DNA from: Euryhalocaulis sp050486445
Lineage (GTDB): Bacteria; Pseudomonadota; Alphaproteobacteria; Caulobacterales; Maricaulaceae
Direction: 5' to 3'
DNA: 64,000 bases
Assembly (NCBI GenBank): GCA_050486445.1
Contig: JBJHDH010000012.1
Location: forward strand, 11,173-75,172
This document shows positions 16,598 to 25,391 of the stretch, piece by piece. The notes under the pieces are model-generated. The model ran no database searches. It was not told the origin of the DNA and saw nothing but the letters and a program-made list of their open reading frames with translations. Position 1 is the stretch's first letter; each line of letters begins with the position of its first letter. The position numbers were made by a program, and so were the translations under genes.

Positions 16598-17248
16598 GTG
16601 GCGGGTATGACCAAATTCGAGCAGCGGATCGTCGTCGGGTCGCGCTTCATGACGGTGATCGCCGTGCTCGGCTCGCTGGCCGGCTCGCTGCTGATGTTCT
16701 GTCTGGGCATGGTGAACATCGTCAATGCGTTCCGCTTCGCCCTGGCCGGGCCCGGGGAGCTGGACATTGAGGAAGGAACCGACATCGCCACGCTGGGCGA
16801 GAGCCTGGCCATTATCAGCGTGATCGAGGGGCTGGACCGGTTTCTGATCGCCATTGTGCTGCTGTATTTCAGCTATGGCGTCTATTCGCTGTTCATCCAT
16901 CCCGAGGAGAAAGAAACCACTCTGAAGCTGCCCGCATGGCTGCGAGTGAAACAGATCGGCCAGCTCAAACAGGTGGTGACAGAAGTTATCATCGTCGTCC
17001 TGTTCGTGCTGTTCCTGCGTGTCGCGCTGCGCATCTTTCAGGATCCGAACCTGACGCTGACCTGGGTGCAGATGGGCACGATCCTGCTGCTGCCTCTCTG
17101 CACGCTGCTGCTGGGCCTGACGCTGCGGCTGGTGCAGCTTCATCCCAAGCCGTTCCGCCTGAGAGAGGAGGAAGCCCCAGGCCCGGCCGATCCCGTAGAG
17201 GCGCAGAACCCTCCCCTCTCCAACAAGCGCGCGGCGGAGCTGGACTAG
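16598..17248 (+). CDS. YqhA/UPF0114-family membrane protein
   Basis: The 216-aa protein has four predicted membrane helices (about 18-40, 68-95, 122-146 and 158-180) and a polar C-terminal tail. The pattern of a helix pair, a KLPAWLRV loop and a QLKQVVTEVIIVVLFVLFLR helix agrees with the UPF0114/YqhA family, whose function is poorly defined. GTG 16598 is chosen because AAGGGG lies 8 bases upstream; an ATG at 16607 is the alternative. Upstream is a palindrome CCCTTTAAAGGG (16552-16563), a possible operator or promoter part. Confidence 0.75.
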   Translation: MAGMTKFEQRIVVGSRFMTVIAVLGSLAGSLLMFCLGMVNIVNAFRFALAGPGELDIEEGTDIATLGESLAIISVIEGLDRFLIAIVLLYFSYGVYSLFIHPEEKETTLKLPAWLRVKQIGQLKQVVTEVIIVVLFVLFLRVALRIFQDPNLTLTWVQMGTILLLPLCTLLLGLTLRLVQLHPKPFRLREEEAPGPADPVEAQNPPLSNKRAAELD

Positions 17249-17379
17249 GGAGCGGAGGGAGCGGCAAAAGACCGCAAAGCCCCACGGACAAATCGGGGAC
17301 AAATCCTGTGCGCCGGGCCGCCAAATTGGCTAAAAAACGTGCAGGAAGAGAAATACGAACGAACGGGGAAGGATCGTCC

Positions 17380-18840
17380 ATGGCCAGGTTTCCGGAAACG
17401 CCCAATTTTACCGGCTTCAACGAGCCGATGCGTTACGAGGCCGATCTGATCGACCTGGAGGTCGAGGGCGAGGTTCCGCCGGAGCTGGACGGCGCCTTTT
17501 TCCATGTGCGGCCCGACCCGCAATTCCCGCCGAAAATGGGCGACGATATCTATTTCGCCGGCGATGGCGCCGTTTCGGCGTTCTATTTCAAGGACGGGCG
17601 GGTGGATTTCCGCCATCGCTATGTGCGCACCGACAAATACAATCTGGAGCGGACCGCTGGCCGCGCGCTGTTCGGCGCCTATCGCAATCCGCTGACCGAC
17701 GACGAATCCGTGCAAGGGCGCTATCGCGGCACGGCCAACACCAATGTCCTGGTGCATGGCGGCAAGCTCTGGGCGCTGAAGGAAGACAGCCCGCCCGTGG
17801 CGATGGACCCCTCAACGCTGGAGACTCAGGGCTATTCCGATTTCGGCGGAAAGATGGAAAGCCAGACCTTCACCGCGCATCCGAAGATCGACCCCGAAAC
17901 CGGACAGATGATCGCCTTCGGTTATGCGGCGCGCGGGCTCTGCACGCCGGTTGTTTCCTATATGGAAATCGGCGCGGACGGGACGCTGGAGCGTGAAGTC
18001 TTCATCGACGTTCCCTATTATTCGATGATCCATGATTTCGCGGTGACGCGCGACTATGTGGTTTTTCCCATTATTCCGCTGATCGGAAACTGGGACCGGT
18101 TGCGCGCCGGGATGCCGCATTTCGGCTACGACCCATCGCTGAACGTACATCTGGGCGTGCTGCCGCGCGGCGGCGATGCGAAGGACGTGCGCTGGTTCAC
18201 CGCGCCTTCCTGTTTCAACGCCCATATCATCAACGCCTTCAATGACGGACAGAAAATCCATGTCGACCTGCCGGTCTCGCGCGGCAACGGCATGCCGTTC
18301 TTCCCGGATGTGACCGGCGCGCCCTTCGACCCGCAGGTCTCGGCGCCGGTGCTGAATCGCTGGACCATCGACATGGCGTCCAACAGCGAGGGGTTCGAGC
18401 AGGCCGCCATCGCCCCGATTCCGGGGGAGCTGCCGCGCATCGACGACCGCTACGCCATGAGCGCCTATCGTCATGCCTGGTATCATTCCGTCGATCCGTC
18501 CAAACCCTGGGAGGGGCCGGGATCCCCGGCCGAGATCGGCCTCTTCTTCGTCAATATGCTGGTGCATCAGGACATGATGACCGGGGCGCCCCAGACCTAT
18601 TGGCACAGCCCGGAGACCATCTTCCAGGAAGTCTGTTTTGTGCCCCGGTCCCCGGATGCGCCGGAGGGCGACGGCTTCCTTCTGGGCATCGCCAATCACG
18701 CCCGGCAGCGGCGCAGCGATCTGTTCATTTTCGACCCGATGGCCATCGCCGAAGGGCCGAAAGCCACAATTCGTCTGCCCTTCATGCTGCGGGCCGGGGT
18801 GCACGGTAACTGGGCGCCGGGGATACGGGCCGGGTTCTAG
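17380..18840 (+). CDS. Carotenoid-oxygenase-family dioxygenase (lignostilbene dioxygenase-like)
   Basis: The 486-aa protein begins at ATG 17380; the open frame upstream is unsupported. Four iron-ligand histidines of the seven-bladed propeller fold are visible: H167 (FTAHPKID), H218 (MIHDFAVT), H282 (NAHIINAF) and H475 (GVHGNWAP). Family members cleave alkene bonds of apocarotenoids or stilbenes using O2. No signal peptide is present. Given the phenolic-oxidising, esterase and LigW-like genes nearby, a stilbene or isoeugenol-type substrate is more attractive than a carotenoid, but sequence alone does not decide. Confidence 0.88.
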   Translation: MARFPETPNFTGFNEPMRYEADLIDLEVEGEVPPELDGAFFHVRPDPQFPPKMGDDIYFAGDGAVSAFYFKDGRVDFRHRYVRTDKYNLERTAGRALFGAYRNPLTDDESVQGRYRGTANTNVLVHGGKLWALKEDSPPVAMDPSTLETQGYSDFGGKMESQTFTAHPKIDPETGQMIAFGYAARGLCTPVVSYMEIGADGTLEREVFIDVPYYSMIHDFAVTRDYVVFPIIPLIGNWDRLRAGMPHFGYDPSLNVHLGVLPRGGDAKDVRWFTAPSCFNAHIINAFNDGQKIHVDLPVSRGNGMPFFPDVTGAPFDPQVSAPVLNRWTIDMASNSEGFEQAAIAPIPGELPRIDDRYAMSAYRHAWYHSVDPSKPWEGPGSPAEIGLFFVNMLVHQDMMTGAPQTYWHSPETIFQEVCFVPRSPDAPEGDGFLLGIANHARQRRSDLFIFDPMAIAEGPKATIRLPFMLRAGVHGNWAPGIRAGF

Positions 18841-19005
18841 GGGCCGCCTTAGTCCGGCAGGGAACCTTCGCCGTTCCAGCGATTTTCATGTTCCGGCAAT
18901 AATTGTCGCTTTTTGGCGCCGCATGTGCGAAAAGACCTGACCGGGTGAGGGCGGCCTGATCCCAGTCATGCTGCGTTCATATTACCTGATCAGGATGCGC
19001 CACGC

Positions 19006-20964
19006 ATGATTTCCCGACGCACGCAAACCCAGGCCGTCCGGCTGGTTGGCGACGGCGCCATCGCGCTGGCCGGCTTTATCGGGGGCTGCATGCTGGTAAT
19101 CGGCCAGCCGCTGAGCTGGTGGACGGGCAGCACGCTGGGCCAGACCATCCTGTCGCTGGGCCTGTTTTACGCCGGTTGCATCATGGCGATCCTCGGCGCG
19201 GCCAGCATGCCCCAGCGCGCATGGCAGGATGTATCGGCGCGCGATGTAGGCCGCATTCTCCGTCTGACCGTGGTGGGGACGCTGCTGTTCCTCGCCCTGA
19301 CCTTCCTTATCAGCCGGGCGACGGTGCTGCCGCGTTCCGTGCTGCTGGCCGCCTGGCTGTTGACCGCCGGCGGCATGGCGGCGGCGCGGCTGGTGGTGCG
19401 GGCGCAAGTGGAAGGCTGGCTGCTGGACGTCCTGGCGCCGTTCCGCATGCCGCGTCCCGAAAGCGCGAAGCCGATGGTCCTCCTGGTCGGCCCTTCGACG
19501 CGAGTGCAGCGCGCCTTGTTCGATATTCGCGATACCGGCGCGCCCTATCGCCCCATTGGCGTGGTTCTGGAAGACCCGCAGGCGCGCAAAACCATGATCG
19601 GCGCGCGCGTGCTGGGCGGCGCCAATGAGCTGGTCTCCATCGTCGAAGGGCTGGCGGGCCGTGACCGGCTGAAATTCTCCATCGTGTTCGTGGAGACGCC
19701 GACCCGGGTGCGCGGCGTGGATGAATCGGTGCTGGCGCGGCTGCGCCGCACCGGCATGCCGATCATGCGCATGCCCCGGATCACCGAACTGACCGAACAG
19801 GATCGCGCCTTTGTGCATTTCCGCCGCATGCGGCTGGAGGAGTTGCTGTTCCGGCCGCAGGTCGATCTCAGCAACCCCGCCTTTGTGCAGGGAATGCGCG
19901 GCAAAAGGGTTCTGGTGACCGGTGCGGGGGGCAGCATCGGTTCCGAACTCTGCCGGCAGATCGCCGCGCTGGGCTGCGGCCGCCTGATTATGGCTGACAT
20001 TGCCGAAACGCCGCTGTTCGAGATCGACCGCGAGATCGCCTCCAATCACCCGTCTTTGCCCCGCCGCGCCACACTATGCGATGTGCGCGACCAGGCCGCC
20101 GTCGAAGCGCTGATCCGCGAAGAGCGTCCGCACCGCATCTTCCACGCCGCGGCGCTGAAACATGTATCGCTGATGGAAGTTCACCCGCGCGACGCGGTGC
20201 GGACCAATCTGGCGGGCACGGCCAATGTGGCGCGCGCCGCACGCGAAAATGGCGTGGGGCAGATGGTGCTGCTGTCCACCGACAAGGCGGTGAATCCTTC
20301 CAGCGTCATGGGCGCGACCAAACGTCTTGCCGAGGCGCTGGTCCGCGGGCTCAACGCCGAGGGGACGACGCATTTCTCGGTCGTGCGCTTTGGCAATGTG
20401 CTGAATTCCAACGGCTCCGCCGTGCCAATCTTCCGCCGCCAGATTGAAGCCGGCGGCCCGGTGACCGTCACGCATCCCGACGTCGAGCGCTATTTCATGA
20501 CCATTCCGGAATCGGTGCAGCTTGTCCTGCACGCCGCTGAAGTGGCCGACGCCCGCGAAGAGCGCGATCCCGGCGTGTTCGTGCTGGAAATGGGCAAGCC
20601 GGTGAAGATCGTGGATATGGCGCGGCGCATGATTGACCTGCTCGCCCCGCCCGAATCCGCCCGCAATATCGAGATCAAGCTGATCGGCCTCCAGCCCGGC
20701 GAAAAGCTGAGCGAAGAGCTGGTCGATAGCAACGAAGAGACGATCTACTCCACCGAAGGCGTGCTCGAAGTGCGCGCGCGGCGCGCCGTCAATCTGGGTC
20801 TCAAGGATGTGGAGACGCTGATCCGGTTCTGCGCGGATGGCGACCGCGATGCGGTGCGCGCCCGCCTGTTCGAGGAAGTGGCGCGGGTGCGTGGCGAAGG
20901 CCCGGCGGAAACCGTGCGCCTTCAGGTCATTCAGGGCGAAACAGCGGCCCGCCCGGCCCGGTAA
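19006..20964 (+). CDS. FlaA1/CapD-type nucleotide-sugar 4,6-dehydratase, membrane-anchored
   Basis: The 652-aa protein has four N-terminal membrane helices (about 12-125), a CoA-binding-like Rossmann domain (about 150-270), then an extended-SDR domain with VTGAGGSIGSE (about 304-314) and the catalytic segment SSVMGATKRLAEAL (about 430-443), where methionine replaces the usual tyrosine of the YxxxK motif, as in the FlaA1/WbpM class. Such enzymes make UDP-4-keto-6-deoxy sugars for surface glycans. It stands alone, without glycosyltransferases, and carries no close ribosome site (weak CAGGATG). Which glycan it serves is not visible. Confidence 0.9.
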   Translation: MISRRTQTQAVRLVGDGAIALAGFIGGCMLVIGQPLSWWTGSTLGQTILSLGLFYAGCIMAILGAASMPQRAWQDVSARDVGRILRLTVVGTLLFLALTFLISRATVLPRSVLLAAWLLTAGGMAAARLVVRAQVEGWLLDVLAPFRMPRPESAKPMVLLVGPSTRVQRALFDIRDTGAPYRPIGVVLEDPQARKTMIGARVLGGANELVSIVEGLAGRDRLKFSIVFVETPTRVRGVDESVLARLRRTGMPIMRMPRITELTEQDRAFVHFRRMRLEELLFRPQVDLSNPAFVQGMRGKRVLVTGAGGSIGSELCRQIAALGCGRLIMADIAETPLFEIDREIASNHPSLPRRATLCDVRDQAAVEALIREERPHRIFHAAALKHVSLMEVHPRDAVRTNLAGTANVARAARENGVGQMVLLSTDKAVNPSSVMGATKRLAEALVRGLNAEGTTHFSVVRFGNVLNSNGSAVPIFRRQIEAGGPVTVTHPDVERYFMTIPESVQLVLHAAEVADAREERDPGVFVLEMGKPVKIVDMARRMIDLLAPPESARNIEIKLIGLQPGEKLSEELVDSNEETIYSTEGVLEVRARRAVNLGLKDVETLIRFCADGDRDAVRARLFEEVARVRGEGPAETVRLQVIQGETAARPAR

Positions 20965-21094
20965 AATTTGTCACGATGACGCCCGGCCGGGAACCCGATC
21001 TACACACGCCCGGTCAGTTCCGAATTTCACATAGCTGAAAAAGCGGCGCCCCGGCCGCGCGGAAATTCGATCCGTGCGGCCAGGGCGGGTCTGC

Positions 21095-22261
21095 TCAGAA
21101 ACGGTAGAGTAGCGCGGAAGATACCGACAGCACCCGCGCACCGCTGAAATCTGCCTGATAGAACAGCGGATTGGGGACACCGCCGGTCAGGGTGGACGTA
21201 TCCATCCGTCCGCCTTTCATCCGGCCATAGACGCCGCCAACGCGCAGCTGCACCGCGTCGCTCACATCCAGAATTCCGTCCAACGCCGCGGCGCGCAGCG
21301 TCGTCTGAGTGGTGAATCCCCGCGTAGCGCCCTGATCGTGCGTCCCGCTCAGCGCCAGCGTGAAATGATCGCTGATCTGACGCGCCAGGCCCAGCGTGAC
21401 GCGGGTGGTGTTGCGCCATTGCAGCTCCAGCGCGCTGACCGCCGACGCATGAGTGCAGACCGGAACCGCCGGCGGGCAAAGCGGCATGGAGTCCGTGACG
21501 CTCCAGCGGGTGCGATTGAGAATGCCGAACACAAGCGTCCGCGGCGCGACACCCGTCTGGACCCGCAATTCGGTGGCGGAGGGCATGGTGATCCGCCCGG
21601 CGGCCGGCCCGCTATAGACACCCGGCACGCTCACGCTGCCGGCCGGTGCGAAACTAATCGAATCGTGATGGATCAGGCTGATCCGCATCCCATATTGCGG
21701 CATCTCGTAGGCGGCGCCGATGCGCCAGCCGCGCGCGCGGTCCGAAACATCGGTCCGCCCGGCCCCGGCGAACGGAATTTCCTGCGTCAGCACATAGCGG
21801 ATTTTCTGGTCCGAAACGCCGCCGATCAGGCTGGCGCGCCCCGGCCCGGCCTCGACGCCCAGCGCGCAGGTCAGGCCGATATCGCGCGAGGTGAAATCCT
21901 GCACCACGACCGCCATGGCGTAGGGCCAGGCGGTTCCATGATCCGCCTTGCCCCCATATGGCTCCCGCCAGGTAGCGAGACAGCGCAGATTCTGCGTCAG
22001 CCGCGCGCCGAGGCTGATGCGCATCGTCTGGAAACTGGCCGCCTCACGCACGTCGGGCGACGGGCCGAGCGCGCCGGTGACATTGGTCAGGCTGCGCTTC
22101 GGCGCAATATGCCGGCCCCCGACCTCCAGCACGGCCCGGCTGTCATCGAACAGCAATTCGTAATTGCGCTCGCCCGTATCATAGCCGCCCGCCAGAACGG
22201 GCGTCGCAAGACAGCAGGCGGCAATCAGCGCGGGAAGCCCCGCGCGCGGCAATCTCGTCAT
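21095..22261 (-). CDS. FadL/OMPP1-like outer-membrane transport protein
   Basis: The 388-aa protein has a signal peptide (1-24, ending VLA-GG) followed by alternating amphipathic strands and a C-terminal phenylalanine (SVSSALLYRF), as expected for a beta-barrel. The length, the SFAPAG/SVPGVYSGPA region and the overall strand pattern suggest the FadL family, which imports long-chain fatty acids and hydrophobic aromatics such as toluene. Assignment is by architecture and partial resemblance. It could supply phenolic substrates to the nearby catabolic genes (inference). Confidence 0.7.
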   Translation of the reverse strand: MTRLPRAGLPALIAACCLATPVLAGGYDTGERNYELLFDDSRAVLEVGGRHIAPKRSLTNVTGALGPSPDVREAASFQTMRISLGARLTQNLRCLATWREPYGGKADHGTAWPYAMAVVVQDFTSRDIGLTCALGVEAGPGRASLIGGVSDQKIRYVLTQEIPFAGAGRTDVSDRARGWRIGAAYEMPQYGMRISLIHHDSISFAPAGSVSVPGVYSGPAAGRITMPSATELRVQTGVAPRTLVFGILNRTRWSVTDSMPLCPPAVPVCTHASAVSALELQWRNTTRVTLGLARQISDHFTLALSGTHDQGATRGFTTQTTLRAAALDGILDVSDAVQLRVGGVYGRMKGGRMDTSTLTGGVPNPLFYQADFSGARVLSVSSALLYRF

Positions 22262-22566
22262 GGATAATCCCCCTGTTTCCCATTCCCCGCCCGGGCGACG
22301 CCTTCACCGGAAACGCTCCTCGGACGCCCGCAAGCGGGGACGCTCCTGACGGAGCAGAATCTGCATGGAAGACGCACCCCCCGGGCCAATCCCCCAAATG
22401 GGTGAATAACAACCGATTCACACCAACGTGACGCCTGCGTGAGCCGGATGGCGGGGTTATTGGAAAAGTCCCATTGGACCGCGAACTTCAGGAAAAGAAG
22501 ACTCTGGCCGGCGGGCGCGCACCGGGAGAAACCGCTTCCCCGGGTCGCGTCCGGGGTTGGGAAGGC
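22262..22566. other. Intergenic region between the porin gene and tRNA-Ala
   Basis: Both flanking genes are on the minus strand. The 305 bases contain no gene I can support; short open frames here are antisense to or overlap the tRNA. Several imperfect GC-rich inverted repeats occur (for example CTCCTGACGGAG around 22346). The part nearest the porin start is expected to hold its promoter, but I cannot point to hexamers. Confidence 0.35.
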
Positions 22567-22642
<76 letters not shown>

Positions 22643-22660
22643 ATCTCGCAGTGAGGCGGC

Positions 22661-22689
22661 TATATGGCCGGGCGCCCCGGCGCCGTCAA
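22661..22689 (-). promoter_or_regulatory. Probable sigma-70-type promoter of tRNA-Ala
   Basis: On the minus strand TTGACG (22689-22684) and CATATA (22666-22661) are separated by exactly 17 bp and end 18 nt before the mature tRNA. That places transcription start about 10-12 nt upstream of the tRNA. The match to the -35 consensus is five of six. The GC-rich spacer and short leader are typical of stable-RNA promoters. Confidence 0.65.
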
Positions 22690-22815
22690 GCAAGCCGGGC
22701 CGCTGGCCCGGTCCGGCGTTTCCCTCCTGCGTTTCCTTCCGCCCCTGTCCGTGCTGAGATCGCCCCCGCCTCCTTCCAGGGGGCATTTTCACGCAAGGGA
22801 GACCGGGGGGATCCA

Positions 22816-23589
22816 TTGGCCTTACGCAGCCCGATCATGCTCGCCGCCTGCGTCGCGCTGACGCTGGCCGCAGCGCCCGCGGCGCTGGCGCAGGGCTGCG
22901 CCCTGCCCGAGCCAGAGGTGCTGATGCGGGAGGGCGATCAAAGCGCGCCCGGCGGCCGCCTGGTGCAGATGTGGGAGCTGGACGCCGCCCAGGCGGAGAT
23001 TCTGTGGTCGCGCACCGAGCCGCAGGGCGACTACGCCCGCTTCCGCGCCGCACTGAACGCACTGGAGATGGATGCCGATCCCGTGGCCCTGTTGCTGGCC
23101 GCGCAGGAGGCCCATAGCGGGGCGGAACGGCACAATAGCCGCGTGGCCATCGACAATGCCGGCTACTGGATTCGCCCGGCGGGCTGTCTGGAAATGCTGC
23201 TGACCGGTATTCAGCACGGCCGGATGGATACGTTCGAAACGCCCAGCGAATTCGCCGCCTTCGTACTGCGCAGTCCGAACGGGGAGCGCATCCGCGTCTA
23301 TTTTTACACCAATAATTATGACGGACTCGGCCGCGTCGACCCGGTCGGCGAGCCGGTGGAGCGCGACCATGCAGCGGGCTGGTCCGTGCTGATCGGCATG
23401 CACAACCACGCCTTTCATCCAGGCGATCCGGGGTTGAACGGCGTGCTGGCGCCCGGCGCATCGGACGCAGGCTTCCATATCGCCATGCGGGCGCGCGTGG
23501 GGCTGGAGGAAGCCTGGATCACCAACGGGCTGGATACGATCCGCATGCCGGCCGCCAGCTTTGGCGAATTCCGGGGCGAGTCCCGCTAA
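22816..23589 (+). CDS. Secreted hypothetical protein with a JAMM-like histidine/aspartate pattern
   Basis: The 257-aa protein uses TTG 22816 with GGGGGG just upstream; ATG 22837 is the alternative. The signal peptide ends ALA-QGC. The C-terminal part contains HNH followed about 18 residues later by APGASDAGF and then a LEEAWITNGLDTI strand. The spacing HxH...SxxD recalls the zinc site of JAB1/MPN (JAMM) isopeptidases, although the proline after HxH is missing and the upstream glutamate cannot be placed. I do not recognise a named family. It lies downstream of tRNA-Ala on the opposite strand and ahead of yggT. Confidence 0.7.
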   Translation: MALRSPIMLAACVALTLAAAPAALAQGCALPEPEVLMREGDQSAPGGRLVQMWELDAAQAEILWSRTEPQGDYARFRAALNALEMDADPVALLLAAQEAHSGAERHNSRVAIDNAGYWIRPAGCLEMLLTGIQHGRMDTFETPSEFAAFVLRSPNGERIRVYFYTNNYDGLGRVDPVGEPVERDHAAGWSVLIGMHNHAFHPGDPGLNGVLAPGASDAGFHIAMRARVGLEEAWITNGLDTIRMPAASFGEFRGESR

Positions 23590-23679
23590 TAACGGCTGGG
23601 AAACCCGCCCCCGAACGGTTTGCGCTTTGGGCCGGGCGGGTTAAAACCGGGCACGATTTCAGGAGCGGGAGACTGTATT

Positions 23680-23973
23680 TTGGCCGCGATTCTCTGCTGG
23701 CTCGTATCGACGCTGATCTTTCTCGTTCAGATCGTCATCATCATTCAGGCTGTGGTTTCCTGGCTGGTCGCGTTCGACGTGGTCAACCGCTACAACCGGG
23801 TGGTGCAGGCGTTCTGGAACTTCTCCAACGCCCTGTCAGAGCCGATCCTGCGCCCGTTCCGGCGCGTGGTGCCGACATTCGGCGGCGTCGACATCACACC
23901 GATTCTGGCGCTGATCGCGCTGGAGCTGGTGAAAAAGCTGTTCTGCTGGGCCATCTTCCAGATCGCATTTTGA
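23680..23973 (+). CDS. YggT-family membrane protein
   Basis: The 97-aa protein starts with TTG 23680, chosen because AGGAGCGGGAG lies just upstream and the resulting length is that of the family (about 96 aa). It has two hydrophobic helices (about 5-33 and 68-92) flanking the family motif SEPILRPFRRVVP. YggT proteins are linked to cell-envelope or osmotic functions and often sit beside folD in alphaproteobacteria, as here. Confidence 0.9.
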   Translation: MAAILCWLVSTLIFLVQIVIIIQAVVSWLVAFDVVNRYNRVVQAFWNFSNALSEPILRPFRRVVPTFGGVDITPILALIALELVKKLFCWAIFQIAF

Positions 23974-24054
23974 GCGGCGGCGCCTTCACAGGACACCGCG
24001 CAGCGCCAAGGCGCGCGCGCGGGACTTATTGAATCCTAAGAGGAGAGAGACGGC

Positions 24055-24951
24055 ATGAGCGGGACCATCATCGACGGCAAGGCGGCGGCGGAGCGTGTGC
24101 GCGCCCGCGTGGGCGAGGCGGCGCGGGCCCTGACGGCGAAGCACGGGGCCTCGCCCGGCCTGGCCGTGGTGCTGGTGGGCGAAGATCCGGCCAGCAAGGT
24201 CTATGTCCGCAATAAAGTGGAGCAGACCGAGGCCGCCGGGATGCGCAGCCTGGAGCACCGCCTGCCGGAAACCGCGAGCGAAGACGAAGTGGTCGCGCTG
24301 GTCGCGCAGCTGAACGCCGATCCGGAGGTGGACGGCATTCTGGTCCAGCTACCTTTGCCCAAGCACATCTCCAGCGACCGGGTGATCGCCGCAATCGACC
24401 CGGACAAGGACGTGGACGGCCTGACCGAGGCCAGCGCCGGGCGTCTGGTGCTGGGCCAGCCGGGCCTGCGCCCCTGCACCCCGGCCGGCTGTGTGATTCT
24501 GGCGGAAGATGTGCTGGGCGATCTTTCCGGCAAGCATTGCGTGGTGGTCGGCCGCTCGATTCTGGTCGGCAAGCCGGCGGCGCTGCTGTTCCTTGAAAAG
24601 AACTGCACCGTCACGCTGGCGCATTCGCGCACAAAGGACATCGCCGATATCTGCCGTCAGGCGGATATTCTGGTCGCCGCCGTCGGCCGGCCGCTGATGA
24701 TAAAGGGCGACTGGGTGAAACCGGGGGCCTGCGTCATTGATGTCGGCATCAATCGGGTGCCGGCGCCGGAAAAAGGCGAGGGCAAGACCAGACTGGTCGG
24801 CGATGTCGATTATGACTCCGCCCTGCCGGTCGCGGGTTCGATCACCCCGGTTCCGGGCGGGGTCGGTCCGATGACCATCGCGGGCCTGTTGCGCAACACG
24901 CTGCTGGCGGCATGTCAGCGCCGGGGCTGGGAAACGCCCGCCGGGGTCTGA
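24055..24951 (+). CDS. folD: Bifunctional methylenetetrahydrofolate dehydrogenase/cyclohydrolase
   Basis: The 298-aa FolD has catalytic Y50-x-x-x-K54 (YVRNK), the DGILVQLPLP motif (about 94-103), the NADP-binding GRSILVGKP segment and the C-terminal PVPGGVGPMTIAGLL signature. It interconverts 5,10-methylene- and 10-formyl-tetrahydrofolate in the cytoplasm. The start follows AAGAGGAGAG. The length and all motifs are normal. Confidence 0.97.
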   Translation: MSGTIIDGKAAAERVRARVGEAARALTAKHGASPGLAVVLVGEDPASKVYVRNKVEQTEAAGMRSLEHRLPETASEDEVVALVAQLNADPEVDGILVQLPLPKHISSDRVIAAIDPDKDVDGLTEASAGRLVLGQPGLRPCTPAGCVILAEDVLGDLSGKHCVVVGRSILVGKPAALLFLEKNCTVTLAHSRTKDIADICRQADILVAAVGRPLMIKGDWVKPGACVIDVGINRVPAPEKGEGKTRLVGDVDYDSALPVAGSITPVPGGVGPMTIAGLLRNTLLAACQRRGWETPAGV

Positions 24952-25042
24952 AGCCGGGCGGCCTGCTCCAAACGCAGTCATTGCGGGAACTCCGCCCTGT
25001 CCGCCCTCGTTTTAGGGGCGGCACAGACGAGGAGATTCCACA

Positions 25043-25252
25043 ATGGGCAGCATGAAAAAGACTGCGAACAAGGCGAAGACGGAAGGCGTCAAGAACCAGG
25101 CCGCCGGCGCGGTTAAGGAAGGCGCCTCGAAACTCACCGGCAACAATTCCGGTGAGATCGAAGGAAAGGCGCAGAAGGCGATGGGTAAGGCGCAGGGCAA
25201 GGCCGGAAAGGCCATGGACCGCGGCGCCGACGAGGCCCGCCGCTCACTCTGA
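25043..25252 (+). CDS. CsbD-family stress protein
   Basis: The 69-aa, lysine- and alanine-rich, strongly hydrophilic protein has the CsbD pattern (GAVKEGASKLTGNNSGEIEGKAQKAMGKAQG). CsbD-like proteins are abundant general-stress proteins of unknown mechanism, probably partly disordered. It is a single gene with its own ribosome site (GAGGAG) and a strong terminator. Confidence 0.88.
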   Translation: MGSMKKTANKAKTEGVKNQAAGAVKEGASKLTGNNSGEIEGKAQKAMGKAQGKAGKAMDRGADEARRSL

Positions 25253-25290
25253 CGCCAGCCCGGGCCCGGAAACGGGCCGGGCGACCTTGG

Positions 25291-25319
25291 GCGCGCTCCC
25301 TTCGGGGAGCGCGCTTTTT
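25291..25319 (+). terminator. Intrinsic terminator after the csbD-like gene
   Basis: A perfect 10-bp stem GCGCGCTCCC / GGGAGCGCGC with a TTCG tetraloop is followed by five T residues. This is a textbook rho-independent terminator, 38 nt after the stop codon. Confidence 0.93.
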
Positions 25320-25391
25320 CATGCGCGGATAGATGCGGATTGGGTATAGAAAGCGCCGCTATAAACACTGTGCCAACGGGAGGGGAAAACC

